NCBI GenBank assembly: GCA_003248315.1
Contig: QKWM01000001.1
Location: 620,001 to 684,000, forward strand
DNA length: 64,000 bases
From: Streptomyces sp. SW4
GTDB lineage: Bacteria; Actinomycetota; Actinomycetes; Streptomycetales; Streptomycetaceae
Reading direction: 5' to 3'
Position numbers and translations under genes: made by a program. The notes beneath the pieces are model-generated. The model searched no databases and was not told where the DNA came from. It saw only the letters and a list, made by a program, of their open reading frames with translations. Positions 28,811 to 39,095 of the stretch are shown here, one piece after another. Numbering within the stretch: the stretch's first letter is position 1; every line of letters starts with the position of its first letter.

Positions 28811-30996
28811 TCACAGACCGTCGTGACCGAGATCGGCCGCCAGCCGGGTCAGCAGGTCGTGCGCCGCGTCCGGGATCACGGTGCCGGGCGGGAACACGGC
28901 CGCCGCGCCCATCTCCAGCAGCACGGGCACGTCCTGCGGCGGGATCACCCCGCCGACGACGATCATGATGTCCTCGCGGCCCTCCTCGGCGAGCTGCTCG
29001 CGCAGCGCCGGTACGAGGGTGAGGTGCCCGGCGGCCAGCGACGAGACCCCGACGATGTGCACGTCCGCCTCGACGGCCTGGCGGGCCACCTCGGCCGGGG
29101 TCTGGAACAGCGGGCCGACGTCCACGTCGAAGCCCAGGTCGGCGAAGGCGGTGGCGATCACCTTCTGGCCGCGGTCGTGACCGTCCTGGCCCATCTTGGC
29201 GACCAGGATGCGCGGCCGGCGGCCCTCGGCCTCGGCGAACGCGTCCACCAGGGCCCGGGTGCGGTCCACGGACGGCGACTGGCCTGCTTCGTTGCGGTAC
29301 ACACCGGAGATCGTACGGATCTGGCTCGCGTGCCGGCCGTACACCTTCTCCAGGGCGTCCGAGATCTCCCCGACCGTCGCCTTCGCCCGCGCGGCGTGCA
29401 CGGCCAGCTCCAGCAGGTTGCCGTCGCCCCCCGCGGCGCGGGTGAGCGCGTCCAGCGCGTCCCGGCAGGCGGTCTCGTCCCGCTCCTCGCGCAGCCGGCG
29501 CAGCTTGGCGATCTGCTGGGCGCGCACCGCGGAGTTGTCGACCTTCAGCACCTCGATCTGCTCGTCGGAGTCGACCCGGTACTTGTTCACGCCGATCACG
29601 GGCTGCCGCCCGGAGTCGATGCGGGCCTGGGTGCGGGCCGCCGCCTCCTCCACGCGCAGCTTGGGGATGCCGGCGTCGATGGCCTGCGCCATGCCGCCCG
29701 CCTGCTCGACCTCCTGGATGTGCTGCCAGGCCCGGCGCGCGAGGTCGTACGTCAGACGCTCGACGTAGGCGCTGCCGCCCCAGGGGTCGATCACCCGTGT
29801 GGTGCCCGACTCCTGCTGGATGAGCAGCTGGGTGTTGCGGGCGATCCGGGCGGAGAAGTCGGTGGGCAGCGCCAGCGCCTCGTCGAGGGCGTTGGTGTGC
29901 AGCGACTGCGTGTGCCCCTGGGTGGCGGCCATCGCCTCCACGCAGGTGCGGGTGACGTTGTTGAACACGTCCTGGGCGGTCAGCGACCAGCCGGAGGTCT
30001 GCGAATGGGTGCGCAGGGAGAGGGACTTGGGGTTCTGCGGGTCGAACTGCTTGACCAGTTTCGCCCACAGCAGCCGGGCCGCGCGCAGCTTGGCGATCTC
30101 CATGAAGAAGTTCATGCCGATCGCCCAGAAGAACGACAGCCGCGGCGCGAACGCGTCCACGTCCAGGCCCGCCTCCCGGCCCGCCCGGATGTACTCCACG
30201 CCGTCGGCGAGGGTGTACGCCAGCTCCAGGTCGGCCGTCGCGCCGGCCTCCTGGATGTGGTAGCCGGAGATGGAGATGGAGTTGTAGCGGGGCATCCGCT
30301 GCGAGGTGTACGCGAAGATGTCGGAGATGATCCGCATCGACGGCTTCGGCGGATAGATGTACGTGTTGCGGACCATGAACTCCTTGAGGATGTCGTTCTG
30401 GATGGTCCCCGCCAGCTTCTCCGGCGGCACGCCCTGCTCCTCCGCCGCCACGATGTACAGCGCCAGCACGGGCAGCACCGCGCCGTTCATCGTCATCGAC
30501 ACGGTCATCCTGTCCAGCGGGATGCCGTCGAACAGCTGCCGCATGTCGTAGATGGAGTCGATGGCCACGCCCGCCATGCCGACGTCACCGGTCACCCGCG
30601 GGTGGTCGCTGTCGTAGCCGCGGTGCGTGGGCAGGTCGAAGGCGACCGACAGGCCCTTCTGGCCGGCCGCCAGATTGCGGCGGTAGAAGGCGTTGGACTC
30701 CTCGGCCGTGGAGAAGCCCGCGTACTGGCGGATGGTCCACGGCTGGTTGACGTACATCGTCGGGTACGGGCCGCGCAGATACGGGGCGATGCCCGGGTAC
30801 GTGCCGAGGAAGTCCAGGCCCTCCAGGTCCTGCCCGGTGTACAGCGGTTTGACGGTGATGCCCTCCGGGTCTCCCAGAGCAGGTCGTCGCCGCCCGCGGC
30901 CCGCTTCACGGCCGTCCGCCACTCGTCGGTCCCGGCACCGGCGGCCGGGGCCCCGAGCTCGATCCCCGAGAAGTCGGGAACGGAAGGGTTGGACAT
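28811..30996 (-). CDS. mutB: Methylmalonyl-CoA mutase large subunit
   Basis: The adenosylcobalamin-binding catalytic subunit (about 729 residues) that interconverts methylmalonyl-CoA and succinyl-CoA. The TIM-barrel part shows [37 protein letters not shown] and LKLR-type helices. The C-terminal B12 domain has the base-off/His-on motif DGHDRG in [20 protein letters not shown] and [14 protein letters not shown] precedes the ATG at 30996, which overlaps the mutA stop as TGATG. One lost base near 30877 separates LLWET from [12 protein letters not shown]. It supplies the polyketide precursor methylmalonyl-CoA or assimilates propionate. Confidence 0.93.
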
Positions 30997-32798
30997 CAGG
31001 ACACTCCCATGCGATCGAGGGCGGCGGAGAGCACCGCGACGGCGTCGCAGCCCGCGAAGACGTACGTGTCGACGCCGGCGTGAGCGGCCGGGCGGCCCGC
31101 GAGGAACACATGCCCGGCACCGGCGGCGCGCAGCCGCCCGGCGGCGGCCTCGGCCTGCTCCTCGTACAGCGCGTCGCTGGAGCACAGGCAGGCCTCCCGC
31201 GCACCGCTCTCCTCGAACGTGCCCTCGGTGACGGGCTCGATGCCGCCCGCCTGGAACAGGTTCGAGGCGAAGGTGAGGCGTGCGGTGTGCGCGGCGGCCG
31301 GGCCGAGGGCGGCCAGGTAGATCCGCGGCCGGGCGCCGGTCGCGGCGAGGTGGGCGTCGGAGCGGGCCCGCAGCGCCTCGAAGGCGTCGTCGCGCCGCAC
31401 CCGGGGCAGGCCCCGGACGGCGGCTCGGGCGCCGGCTCGCGGACCACGGGCTTCTCGGCCAGGAGGGGGAACTCGCTGACCCCGGTGATGGGTTCGCGCC
31501 GCGTGGCGAGCTTCGCGCTGCGCGCCGCCCAGGTCTCGGCGAGGCGCTCGCGGACCATGCCGGAGCGCAGGGCCGCGGCCTGGCCGCCGGCGCGCTCGAT
31601 CTCCTGGAAGAACTCCCAGGCGGCGTGGGCGAGTTCGTCCGTCAGCCGCTCCACGTACCAGGAGCCGCCGGCCGGGTCGATCACCCGGGACAGGTGCGAC
31701 TCCTCGATGAGGATCGTGGAGGTGTTGCGGGCGATCCGGCGGGCGAAGGCGTCCGGCAGCCCGAGCGCGTGGTCGAAGGGCAGCACGGTCACGGCGTCGG
31801 CGCCGCCGACCCCGGCGGCCAGCGTGGCGACCGTCGTGCGCAGCATGTTCACCCACGGGTCGCGGCGCGTCATCATCACCGGCGAGGTCACCGCGTGCTG
31901 CACCTGCCCGGCGGGCGCCCCGCAGACCTCGGTGACCCGCGCCCACAGCCGCCGCGCCGCCCGCAGCTTCGCGACGGTCAGGAACTGGTCGGCGGTGGCG
32001 GCGTACCGGAACTCCAGCTGGGCCACGGACCGTTCCACGCCCAGACCGGCTGCGGTCAGCTCCCGCAGGTAGGCCACCCCGGTGGCCAGGGAGCAGCCGA
32101 GCTCCTGCGCCGCGGAGCCGCCGGCCTCGTGGTACGGCAGCGCGTCCACGGTGAACGCGCGCAGCCCCGGGTGGCGCTCGGCGCACAGCCGGGCCAGCGC
32201 GGCGGCGGGGGCGATGTCGTACGCCGTACCGGTGCGGGCCTCGTGGCCCAGCGGGTCGGCGCCCAGGCTGCCGCGTGCCGCGTCGTCGGCGACCCCGCGC
32301 TCGGCGTACAGCCGCAGCAGCTCCCGGGCGGCCGGCCCGGTCTCCTCGCCCGCGTCCAGGACGACGGGTGCCAGGTCGAGGTAGACACCGTCGAGCACGT
32401 CGCCCAGCGCGGCGACCGGGATGCCGGCGGACTCGCCCACGCCCAGCCACAGGGAGGTGACGCCGTTCTCCAGGTCGGTCAGGACCGCCGCCGGGTCGGC
32501 CGTCGTGTGGCGCTGGCGCACGTCCCAGCCGCCGGTGGTGTTCCCCTGCGGACGGCCGCCGCGCAGGAACGGGGCGAAACCCGGCAGGCCGGGATCGGGC
32601 GCGGTGTCGCGCGCGGTGTACAGGGGCGGGCGCGCAGCCCGTCCTCCAGCACGGTGGACAGGGCCTCCTCCGCCTCGGCGCCCGAGACCTCCTTGCCCGA
32701 CTTGCGCAGGACTCCGGCCACCAGGTGCTGCCACTGCTCATGGTGGCGTCAGGGAACTCGGCCGCGAGGGAGAGGCCGTCGTCAGGCAGGACCGTCAT
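30996..32798 (-). CDS. mutA: Methylmalonyl-CoA mutase small subunit
   Basis: The non-catalytic partner subunit, about 601 residues, homologous to mutB but without the DGHDRG cobalamin motif. It has [40 protein letters not shown] and [19 protein letters not shown], then a B12-domain-like C terminus ([37 protein letters not shown]). Three breaks near 32745, 32635 and 31425 are consistent with single lost bases. The start at 32798 gives [16 protein letters not shown]. It begins the mutA-mutB-meaB operon. Confidence 0.9.
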   Translation of the reverse strand: MTVLPDDGLSLAAEFPDATMSSGSTWWPESCASRARRSRAPRRRRPCPPCWRTGCAPAPVHRARHRARSRPAGFRPVPARRPSAGEHHRRLGRAPAPHDGRPGGGPDRPGERRHLPVAGRGRVRRHPGRRAGRRARRCLPRPGTRRPGRGRGDRAGRPGAAAAVRRARGRRRRGTRQPGRRPAGPRGPHRYGVRHRPRRRAGPAVRRAPPGAARVHRGRAAVPRGRRLRGAGARLLPGHRGGLPAGADRSRSGRGTVRGPAGVPVRRHRRPVPDRREAAGGAAAVGAGHRGLRGARRAGAARGDLAGDDDAPRPVGEHAAHDGRHAGRRGRRRRRRDRAALRPRARAAGRLRPPDRPQHLHDPHRGVAPVPGDRPGRRLLVRGAADGRTRPRRLGVLPGDRARRRPGRGPALRHGPRAPRRDLGGAQREARHAARTHHRGQRVPPPGREARGPRAGARAAVRGLPRVRRDDAFEALRARSDAHLAATGARPRIYLAALGPAAAHTARLTFASNLFQAGGIEPVTEGTFEESGAREACLCSSDALYEEQAEAAAGRLRAAGAGHVFLAGRPAAHAGVDTYVFAGCDAVAVLSAALDRMGVS

Positions 32799-33088
32799 GC
32801 TCGGATGCTAGGACAGATCGACAGACGAGCAGCAGGGCTCGCGGTTGTGACCTTGTTCTCTTCGCGGATGTGACGTGCACCGCTCAGGGGGCGCGCGGGC
32901 TCCCGGCGTGCCCCCTGGACAGCGGGCGGCCGGGTCCACATCCTCGGGGAGCACCGCAGACAGGCATGAGCACGACAGGCGTGACGTGCGTCCACGGTAC
33001 GGCCGCGACGGGCACGGCGCGCCGGGAACAGCACGACGGGCACGGCCTCGGTCCCGTACCGCGAAACCGCCAACGGAAGGTGCCGCAC

Positions 33089-34137
33089 GTGAAGTTCAGC
33101 TACGCCATGCTCCCGACCACCCCCTCGCCGAATCCCTCGCCTCCATAGAACTCGCCGACGAACTGGGCTTCCACGCCTGCTACGCCGCCGACGAGACCTG
33201 GCACAAGGACCTGTGGCTGCTGTTCGCGGCCGCGGCCGGCCGCACCCGCCGCATCCGCCTCGGCCCGAGCGTCTCCCCGGTGACGCTGCGCGAGCCGACC
33301 CTGATCGCCCAGGCCCTGGCCACCCTGGACGAACTGTCCGGCGGGCGCGCCGAAGGGGTCCTGTCCAGCGGCAACTTCGGGCTGCTGGCGCAGTACCGGA
33401 TCGACTGGGCGCGCACCCGGCCGCTGTCCCGGGTCAAGGAGGCGCTCCACGTGGTGCGCACCCTGCTCGACGAGGGCACGATCACCCATGACGGCGAGTT
33501 CTTCTCCTACGACGGGCTGTTCACGTTCGCGCGGCCGGTGCAGGAGCGGCTGCCGCTGAAGCTCGGGGCGATGCGGGGGCCGAAGTCGTTCGAGGCGGCG
33601 GGTGAGCTGTCCGACGGCTGCCACCACGCCCTCAGCTACAGCCGCGAGGCCTACGACTACGCCGTGCGGCACATCCGCGCCGGCGCCGAGCGGGCGGGGC
33701 GGGACTGGCGGACGCTGGACATCGGGGCCTGGATCGTCTTCGCGACCGGTCCGGACTCCGCCGCCGCGAAGGACGCCGCCCGCAGCATGGTCGGGATCTA
33801 CGCCTCCTCGATGCCCGAGGAGCAACTGCTGCGCAACGGCATCGACCCCGGTGAGCTGAGGCCCGTCGTCGACGCCATCGCCGCCGGCGACCTGGCCCGG
33901 GGCATCGAGCTGACCACACCCGAGATCGCCGAGCGCCTCTCCGTGGCCGGCACGCCCGAGGAGTGCGCCGAGAAGATCCGGCGCGAGATCGCGCCCAGCG
34001 GGGTCAACCACGTGATCTGCGCGGTCACCGACCGCGCCCTGGTGAAGGCGTTCACCGGCCGGGACCTGCCGGAGGTGGCCGATGTGAACACCCAGCTCCG
34101 CCTGGTGCACGACCGGATCATGCCGGCGTTCGCCTGA
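33089..34137 (+). CDS. LLM-class flavin-dependent oxidoreductase
   Basis: A luciferase-like monooxygenase-family protein of about 350 residues using FMN or F420. Features: MKFSYAMLP at the start, FHACYAADETWHKDLWLLFA, RRIRLGPSVSPVTLREP, the conserved LATLDELSGGRAEGVLSSGN and the later segment LPLKLGAMRGPKSFEAAGEL. GTG at 33089 has GGAAGG eight bases upstream. The first 12 codons are in another frame; one added base near 33120 gives a PDHPLAESL junction. It stands alone between the mut operon (divergent) and a methyltransferase. The substrate is unknown; family members act on F420-linked or sulfonate substrates. Confidence 0.83.
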
Positions 34138-34180
34138 CCTGCCAGCCTGCCCGCCCGCCCGCGGGGGGCCGGACGCGGTT

Positions 34181-34195
34181 TTGCCGGACCGGCAA
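34181..34195. promoter_or_regulatory. Palindrome upstream of the methyltransferase
   Basis: TTGCCGGACCGGCAA, a 15-base palindrome with one central base, lies 110 bases before the methyltransferase start and 44 bases after the LLM gene. The form suits a TetR- or MarR-type operator; with a one-base loop it is a poor hairpin. Confidence 0.4.
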
Positions 34196-34304
34196 CGTTC
34201 CTTCCGGTCCGGCGCCGGGCAGGTGCAGCCTGGCCCGTGGGGGGCCGCACCGGCGGTGCGCGCCGCCCCGGACAGACCGCCGCGTCCACCATCGGAGGCA
34301 CCTC

Positions 34305-34939
34305 ATGACCGACACACCTGCCACCGCCGGGCCCGCCGAGTTCTGGGAGGCCCGCTACCGGGACTCCGGGCCGGTGTGGAGCGGCCGGCCCAACGAACTC
34401 CTCGTCCGCGAGGTGGCCGGCCTGGAGCCGGGCACCGCCCTGGACCTGGGTGCGGGGAGGGCGGGGACGCGGTCTGGCTGGCCGCCGCCGGCTGGCGGGT
34501 GACCGGCGTCGACATCTCCCCCACCGCGCTGGACCGCGCCGCCCGGCACGCCGCCGAGGCCCAGGTCGCGGACCGCACCGCCTGGGAGCGCCACGAACTG
34601 GGCCGGACCTTCCCGGCGGGCTCCTACGACCTGGTCGGCGCCCTCTATCTCCAGTCACCGGCCGGACTCGACCAGCAGGGCGTCCTGCGCAGCGCCGCCG
34701 CGGCGGTCGCCGAGCGGGGCACGCTGCTGATCGTGCTGCACGCGGGCTGGCCGTCCTGGCAGACCCGGCCGCCCTTCGAGGCGGTGTTCCCCACGCTGGA
34801 CGGGGTGCTGGAGGAACTGGCGCTGCCCGAGCGGGAGTGGACCGTCGAGACCCGGGAGACGGTCCGCAGGCGGAGCGTCTCCCCGGAGGGCCTCGACGGT
34901 CACCGCGACGACCACGTGTGGCGGCTGCGGCGCAACTGA
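34305..34939 (+). CDS. Class I SAM-dependent methyltransferase
   Basis: A small cytoplasmic methyltransferase of about 212 residues. After AEFWEARYRDSGPVWSGRPN comes motif I, LDLGAGEGGDAVWLA once a base is restored near 34455, then GVDISPTALDRAARHA and the post-I acidic loop. This layout is common in Streptomyces proteins related to tellurite/thiopurine methyltransferases, but the substrate is unknown. CGGAGG precedes the ATG. The gene converges on the DD-peptidase. Confidence 0.8.
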
Positions 34940-34962
34940 GGGGCCGCGGGCCTCGGGGCCCC
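34940..34962. terminator. Weak hairpin between convergent genes
   Basis: Arms GGGGCC and GGCCCC with an 11-base loop directly after the methyltransferase stop, before the convergent DD-peptidase end at 34968. Only six pairs, so tentative. Confidence 0.35.
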
Positions 34963-34967
34963 GGGAC

Positions 34968-35705
34968 TCAGATGCCGCAGGAGGGCGCCGACCAGTAGCG
35001 GCTGCTGCGGTGGTCGAGGTGGGTGTGGTCGTCGTGGCCGGGGTAGCCGGGGCCGAGAATGCCGTTGAAGCCGTGGTAGCGGGCCTGCTTGGCGAGGGTG
35101 CACAGGGAGTGCGGGCCGGACCCGAGGTCGGCCGCGTCACCGTAGAGGTGGCGGCTGTTGCTCGCGCCGCCGACGGCGTCGTTGCAGGCGTGCGACCGGA
35201 AGCCGCTGGTCACCCGGATCGGCTCGTCGCCGAGGGCGTGCCGCAGGGCCTCCAGCTTCCACATGGTGCGCAGCGCGTTCGCCTTGGCCGTCGCGGCGCT
35301 GACCGCCCCGCCGGACCAGGTGCTGTTGCAGTCGTTCAGCTCGCTGTAGGAGAAGTGGACCGGCGTGCAGTCGTCGTCCTGGAGGGCGTAGAGCTTGCTG
35401 TACGTGGCCGGTCCGGCGACGCCGTCGGCCGCCAGGCCGTACGCCGACTGGAACCGCTTCAGCGCGGCCGTGGTGGCCGGGCCGAAGGCGCCGTCGACGG
35501 CCAGCACGGAGCCGTAGCCCGGGTAGCCGCCGAGCCGGATCTGCAGTTGGGTGACGTCGGCGCCCGAGGCGCCCTGGGAGAGGGTGCGGGACCAGGTGTA
35601 GCAGCCGTCGGCGTGGGCGGTGCCCGCGGTGGCGAGCGAACCGGCGCCGACGCCAGCCATGATCATGACAAGGCTGACGAGGAATCTGACGAGGCGTGTG
35701 TCCAT
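34968..35705 (-). CDS. Secreted zinc D-Ala-D-Ala carboxypeptidase (peptidase M15)
   Basis: A 245-residue secreted DD-peptidase closely resembling the classic zinc DD-carboxypeptidase of Streptomyces albus G. Signal peptide ending THA; N-terminal peptidoglycan-binding domain (GASGADVTQLQIRLGGYPGY, GPATTAALKRFQSAYGLAAD); catalytic domain with zinc ligands His and Asp in SNSRHLYGDAADLG and His in HDDHTHLD. Cysteine pairs match the S. albus enzyme (DGCYTW, DDDCTP, LNDCNS, HACNDA, LCTLAK, PSCGI). The frame is intact. It trims D-alanine from peptidoglycan stem peptides outside the cell. Confidence 0.93.
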   Translation of the reverse strand: MDTRLVRFLVSLVMIMAGVGAGSLATAGTAHADGCYTWSRTLSQGASGADVTQLQIRLGGYPGYGSVLAVDGAFGPATTAALKRFQSAYGLAADGVAGPATYSKLYALQDDDCTPVHFSYSELNDCNSTWSGGAVSAATAKANALRTMWKLEALRHALGDEPIRVTSGFRSHACNDAVGGASNSRHLYGDAADLGSGPHSLCTLAKQARYHGFNGILGPGYPGHDDHTHLDHRSSRYWSAPSCGI

Positions 35706-36118
35706 GCGGTCTCCATGCCGGGGACGTGGGTGGGCCGAGCGTGAAGGTCATGTGACGCGCGTCAACCATGAGGCATGCGGCCCGGCGTGACAAGACCGCG
35801 AGGGTGTGGGGGAGGGACGCCGCCCGGGCCGGCGGCGGCCCGGAGGGGGGCGCGGGTGGCACCGAGCGGCGCGACGGAGGGGGAGCGGGCGGCTCCGGGA
35901 GGCACGACCGGGGCGAGCGGGCGGGCCCGAGGGGCGTGACCGAGGGCGTGATCGAGGAGGCTGGTGCGCCGCGGTGTCCCGCCCTCGTCTCCGGCCTCGC
36001 GGACGTCATCGACGGGCGCGATCCCCGTACTCCCTCGTGATCGGAAGCCGGCACCGCGGCACGTACCGGGACCTGCCCCGCCGGCGGCGCGGGAAACCCG
36101 CCGGCGCCCGGAGGCGGT
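35706..36118. other. Intergenic region without a supported gene
   Basis: 413 bases between two minus-strand genes. It holds an open plus-strand frame of 90 codons (35768-36040), but that lacks a ribosome site and its translation is low-complexity Gly/Arg/Ala. The promoter of the DD-peptidase should lie at its left end; I see no clear elements. Confidence 0.4.
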
Positions 36119-37300
36119 TCAGCCGGCCTCCGCCCGGTGCGCCGCCCACGCCCGTTCGCGCAGGCCCGGGTCGAGCAGCACGTCCGCGGCCGTGCAGCCC
36201 AGGGCCGCCGCCGAGGCGAGCAGCACCTCGCGGGCCCGTGCGGAGGCGGCGGCCGCGGCGAACCGCGGCGTGTGGTCGGAGCCGTCCGCGTCCATGATCG
36301 CCACGAACGGATGGATCGCGGGCACCCGGGCGCTGACGTTGCCGATGTCGGACGAGCCCAGGTGCACGCCCGGCACCGGAGCGGTCAGCCCGACGCCGTC
36401 GCGGAAGATGTGGTCCGCGAACCGGTCCGACAGCGCGGCGCTGTCGCGGAAGTGGTCGTACCGCACCGTGGCCCGGTCCACCTCCGCCCGGGTGCCGGTG
36501 GCCCGGGCCACCCCCTCGGCGGCGTCGCGCAGCGTGCCGGCCAGTTCCTCCAGCGCCGCCGTGGTCGCCGCCCGCAGCCCGAAGCGGCCCTCGGCGTACT
36601 CGGGGACGATGTTCGTCGCCGTGCCGCCGTGCGTGACGATGCCCTGGACGTGCGAGGCCTCCGGCAGCCTGCGGCCCACCACGGCCAGCACGTTGAACAG
36701 CTCCACCAGGGCCGCGAGCGCGTCGATCCCTTCGGTGGGGTCGCCCGTCGGATGCGCCGCCCGCCCGTGGAATCCCACCCGGTACTGCACCTGCGCGGTG
36801 AGCGGCGCCCGCCGCCAGCTGTACACCCCCGGGTGGAACATCAGCGCCGCGTCGACGTCGTCGAACACCCCCGCCTCGGCCTCGACCGCCTTGCCGCCGC
36901 CGCCCTCCTCCGCGGGCGTGCCCACGGCCGTCACCCGCCCGGCCGAGCCGCCCAGGACGGCGTGCACCGCGAGGGCCGCGCCCAGGCCCGCCGCGGCGAT
37001 CAGGTTGTGGCCGCAGGCGTGCCCGAGCCCGGGCAGGGCGTCGTACTCCAGCAGCAGCGCCACCGCGGGCCGGCCGGTGCCGGAGTGCGCGGCGAACGCC
37101 GTCGGCAGCCCCGCGATCCCGCGCTCGACGGCGAACCCGGCGCGCTCCAGCTCGCCGGTGAGCAGCGCGGCCGCCCGGTGCTCGGCGAACGCGTACTCGG
37201 GGTCGGCGTGCAGCCGCAGCGCCACGTCCCACAGGGCCCCGGCGCGGCGCGCCACCTCCGCGCGGATCTCCTCGTGCACGTCCTGCGGTCCGTCCGCCAC
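36119..37300 (-). CDS. M20-family amidohydrolase
   Basis: A 393-residue metal-dependent amidohydrolase of the p-aminobenzoyl-glutamate hydrolase/carboxypeptidase group. Metal-binding motifs: LEYDALPGLGHACGHN and GTPAEEGGGGK; the dimerisation insert contains VGFHGRAAHPTGDPTEGIDA; a late His lies in DGSDHTP. GTG at 37300 is chosen because GAGGGAGG precedes it. The frame is intact. It is divergent from a PLP decarboxylase across 170 bases; a link through amino-acid amides or polyamine derivatives is only a suggestion. Confidence 0.83.
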   Translation of the reverse strand: MADGPQDVHEEIRAEVARRAGALWDVALRLHADPEYAFAEHRAAALLTGELERAGFAVERGIAGLPTAFAAHSGTGRPAVALLLEYDALPGLGHACGHNLIAAAGLGAALAVHAVLGGSAGRVTAVGTPAEEGGGGKAVEAEAGVFDDVDAALMFHPGVYSWRRAPLTAQVQYRVGFHGRAAHPTGDPTEGIDALAALVELFNVLAVVGRRLPEASHVQGIVTHGGTATNIVPEYAEGRFGLRAATTAALEELAGTLRDAAEGVARATGTRAEVDRATVRYDHFRDSAALSDRFADHIFRDGVGLTAPVPGVHLGSSDIGNVSARVPAIHPFVAIMDADGSDHTPRFAAAAASARAREVLLASAAALGCTAADVLLDPGLRERAWAAHRAEAG

Positions 37301-37470
37301 GCCGGCCTCCCTCGCCCCGGATGCGCCACCGGGTTGCTCCGTCCGGGTTCCACCGCGCGGCCGCCGCGACACCCGCCGGGTTTCGCCGCCGGGGCCGGTG
37401 TCATACGTTCGATGCGCCCGGCCGCCGCGCCGGCCCGGCCCGACGGCACCCCACCGATCCGGGAGGAACC

Positions 37471-38933
37471 ATGGACCACTCACGGGTGCCCGTGCTGGAG
37501 GCACTTCAGGAGTTCCGGCGCCGCGGCGACGTGGCCTACGGACCGCCCGGGCACAAGCAGGGGCGCGGGGTCGACCCCCGGGTGGCGGACATCGTCGGCA
37601 TCGACGTCTTCCGCTCGGACGTGCTCTCCCTCAACGGGCTGGACGACCGCCGCCAGTCGCAGAACGTGATCGGCCGGGCCCAGGAGCTGATGGCGGACGC
37701 CGTCGGAGCCGAACGGGCGTTCTTCTCCACCTGCGGCAGCTCCCTGTCCGTGAAGACCGCGATGCTGGCCGTCGCCGGGCCGGGCGAGAAGCTGCTGGTC
37801 TCGCGCAACGCGCACAAGTCCGTGGTGGCGGGGATCGTCGTCAACGGCGTCGAACCGATCTGGGTGCACCCGAAGTTCGACGCCGAACGGCACCTCGCGC
37901 ATCCGCCGGAGCCCGACGACGTACGCCGCCGGCTGGAGGAACACCCGGACGCCAAGGGCATGTTGCTCATCACGCCCACCGACTGGGGCACCTGCGCCGA
38001 CATCGGGGAGTGGCCCGGGTGTGCCACGAGTACGACGTCCCGCTCATCGTCGACGAGGCGTGGGGCGCCCACCTGCCCTTCCATCCCGCCCTGCCCGCCT
38101 GGGGGATGGACGCCGAGGCCGATCTGGTGGTGACCAGCGTGCACAAGATGGGCAGCGCCGTCGAGCAGAGCTCCGTCTTCCACCTCCAGTACGACCGGGT
38201 CTCACCCGAGGCGCTCAAGCAGCGGGAGGACCTGCTCGGCACGACCAGCGCCTCCTCGCTCGTGTACGCCACGCTCGACGGCTGGCGGCGGCAGATGGTG
38301 GAGCAGGGCCACGACCTGCTGGAGACCGCGCTGCGGCGTGCCGAGCGCGTCCGCGCGCATGCCGCCGGACTGCCCGGGCTCGCGCCGATGGGCCAGGAGG
38401 TGGTGGACGAGGGGCTGGCCGCCTCCTTCGACCCGCTCAAGATCGTGATCGACGTGCGCGCGCTCGGCATCAGCGGCATGCAGGCCGTGGAGTGGCTGCG
38501 CGCCCACCGCCACGTCGACCTCGGCGGCTCCGACAGCTGCCGCATCAGCGCCTCGGTCACCCACGCCGACGACGACCGCACCGAGCGGATCCTCCTCGAC
38601 GCCCTCGAGGCGCTCGTCGAGGGCGCGGACGGCATCGAGCGGCGGCCGCCGGTCCGGCTGCCCCGGCCCTCCGCCCTGGAGCTGGAGCAGGCGATGCTGC
38701 CGCGTGCCGCGTTCTTCGCCCCGGTCGAGCACGTGCCCGCCGAACGGGCCGCGGGACGCATCGCCGCCGAGATGATCAGCCCGTACCCGCCGGGCGTGCC
38801 CGTGGTGGCGCCGGGCGAGGTGATCACCGACGAGGTCCTCGACTACCTGCGCAGCGGTGTGGAGCACGGCGTCCTGATCCCGGACGCGGCGGACCCCACC
38901 GTACGGACGCTGCGGGTCGTGGCGCGGGACTGA
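37471..38933 (+). CDS. Orn/Lys/Arg decarboxylase family PLP enzyme
   Basis: A fold type I decarboxylase of about 488 residues. Features: YGPPGHKQGRGVD near the N terminus, FFSTCGSSLSVKTAML, the ring-stacking segment SRNAHKS, cofactor Asp in LIVDEAWGAHLPFH and the Schiff-base lysine in TSVHKMGSAVEQSSVF. The C-terminal domain is VPAERAAGRIAAEMISPYPP. GGGAGGAA lies before the ATG. One missing G near 38009 restores IGEVARVCHEYDVP. It is shorter than inducible enterobacterial decarboxylases because it lacks the wing domain. The product is probably cadaverine, putrescine or agmatine. Confidence 0.87.
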
Positions 38934-38974
38934 CAGGGCGTACGGCGGGCGGGCGGCAATCACCGCGTCGCGCA

Positions 38975-39095
38975 ACAGCTGTCCGATTTGTTGAAAATGT
39001 TATCTCCTGAGAAATTTGAGAAGAAAGGCATGCTTTGTGAGTTGGCGGACACCTGTGGGAGTGAAGGCCATTGGCTACCAGAGGGAGATGGTGAA
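38975..39095 (+). promoter_or_regulatory. AT-rich leader and promoter region of the peptide operon
   Basis: The stretch from about 38984 to 39050 is strikingly AT-rich (GATTTGTTGAAAATGTTATC, then CTGAGAAATTTGAGAAG) compared with the surroundings. An in-frame ATG at 38997 is followed by TTA, a codon that depends on the bldA tRNA in Streptomyces, but codon third positions are AT-rich there, so I read this as untranslated leader. Possible -35 elements are TTGTTG and TTGAAA; no convincing -10 was fixed. Confidence 0.5.

Noticed and set aside
32799..33088. A short cysteine-type leader peptide gene before the LLM oxidoreductase
   Set aside because: Small frames exist but none has a ribosome site plus a conserved cysteine-rich end; nothing supportable.
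35768..36040. A 90-residue plus-strand gene in the gap after the DD-peptidase
   Set aside because: No ribosome binding site, low-complexity Gly/Arg composition and no recognisable fold; typical of random open frames in GC-rich DNA.
38988..39095. A longer small peptide starting at TTG 38988 or ATG 38997
   Set aside because: Codon third positions in this part are AT-rich and unlike the rest; the GAGGGAG site fits the ATG at 39096. Kept as a finding because the TTA codon is intriguing.
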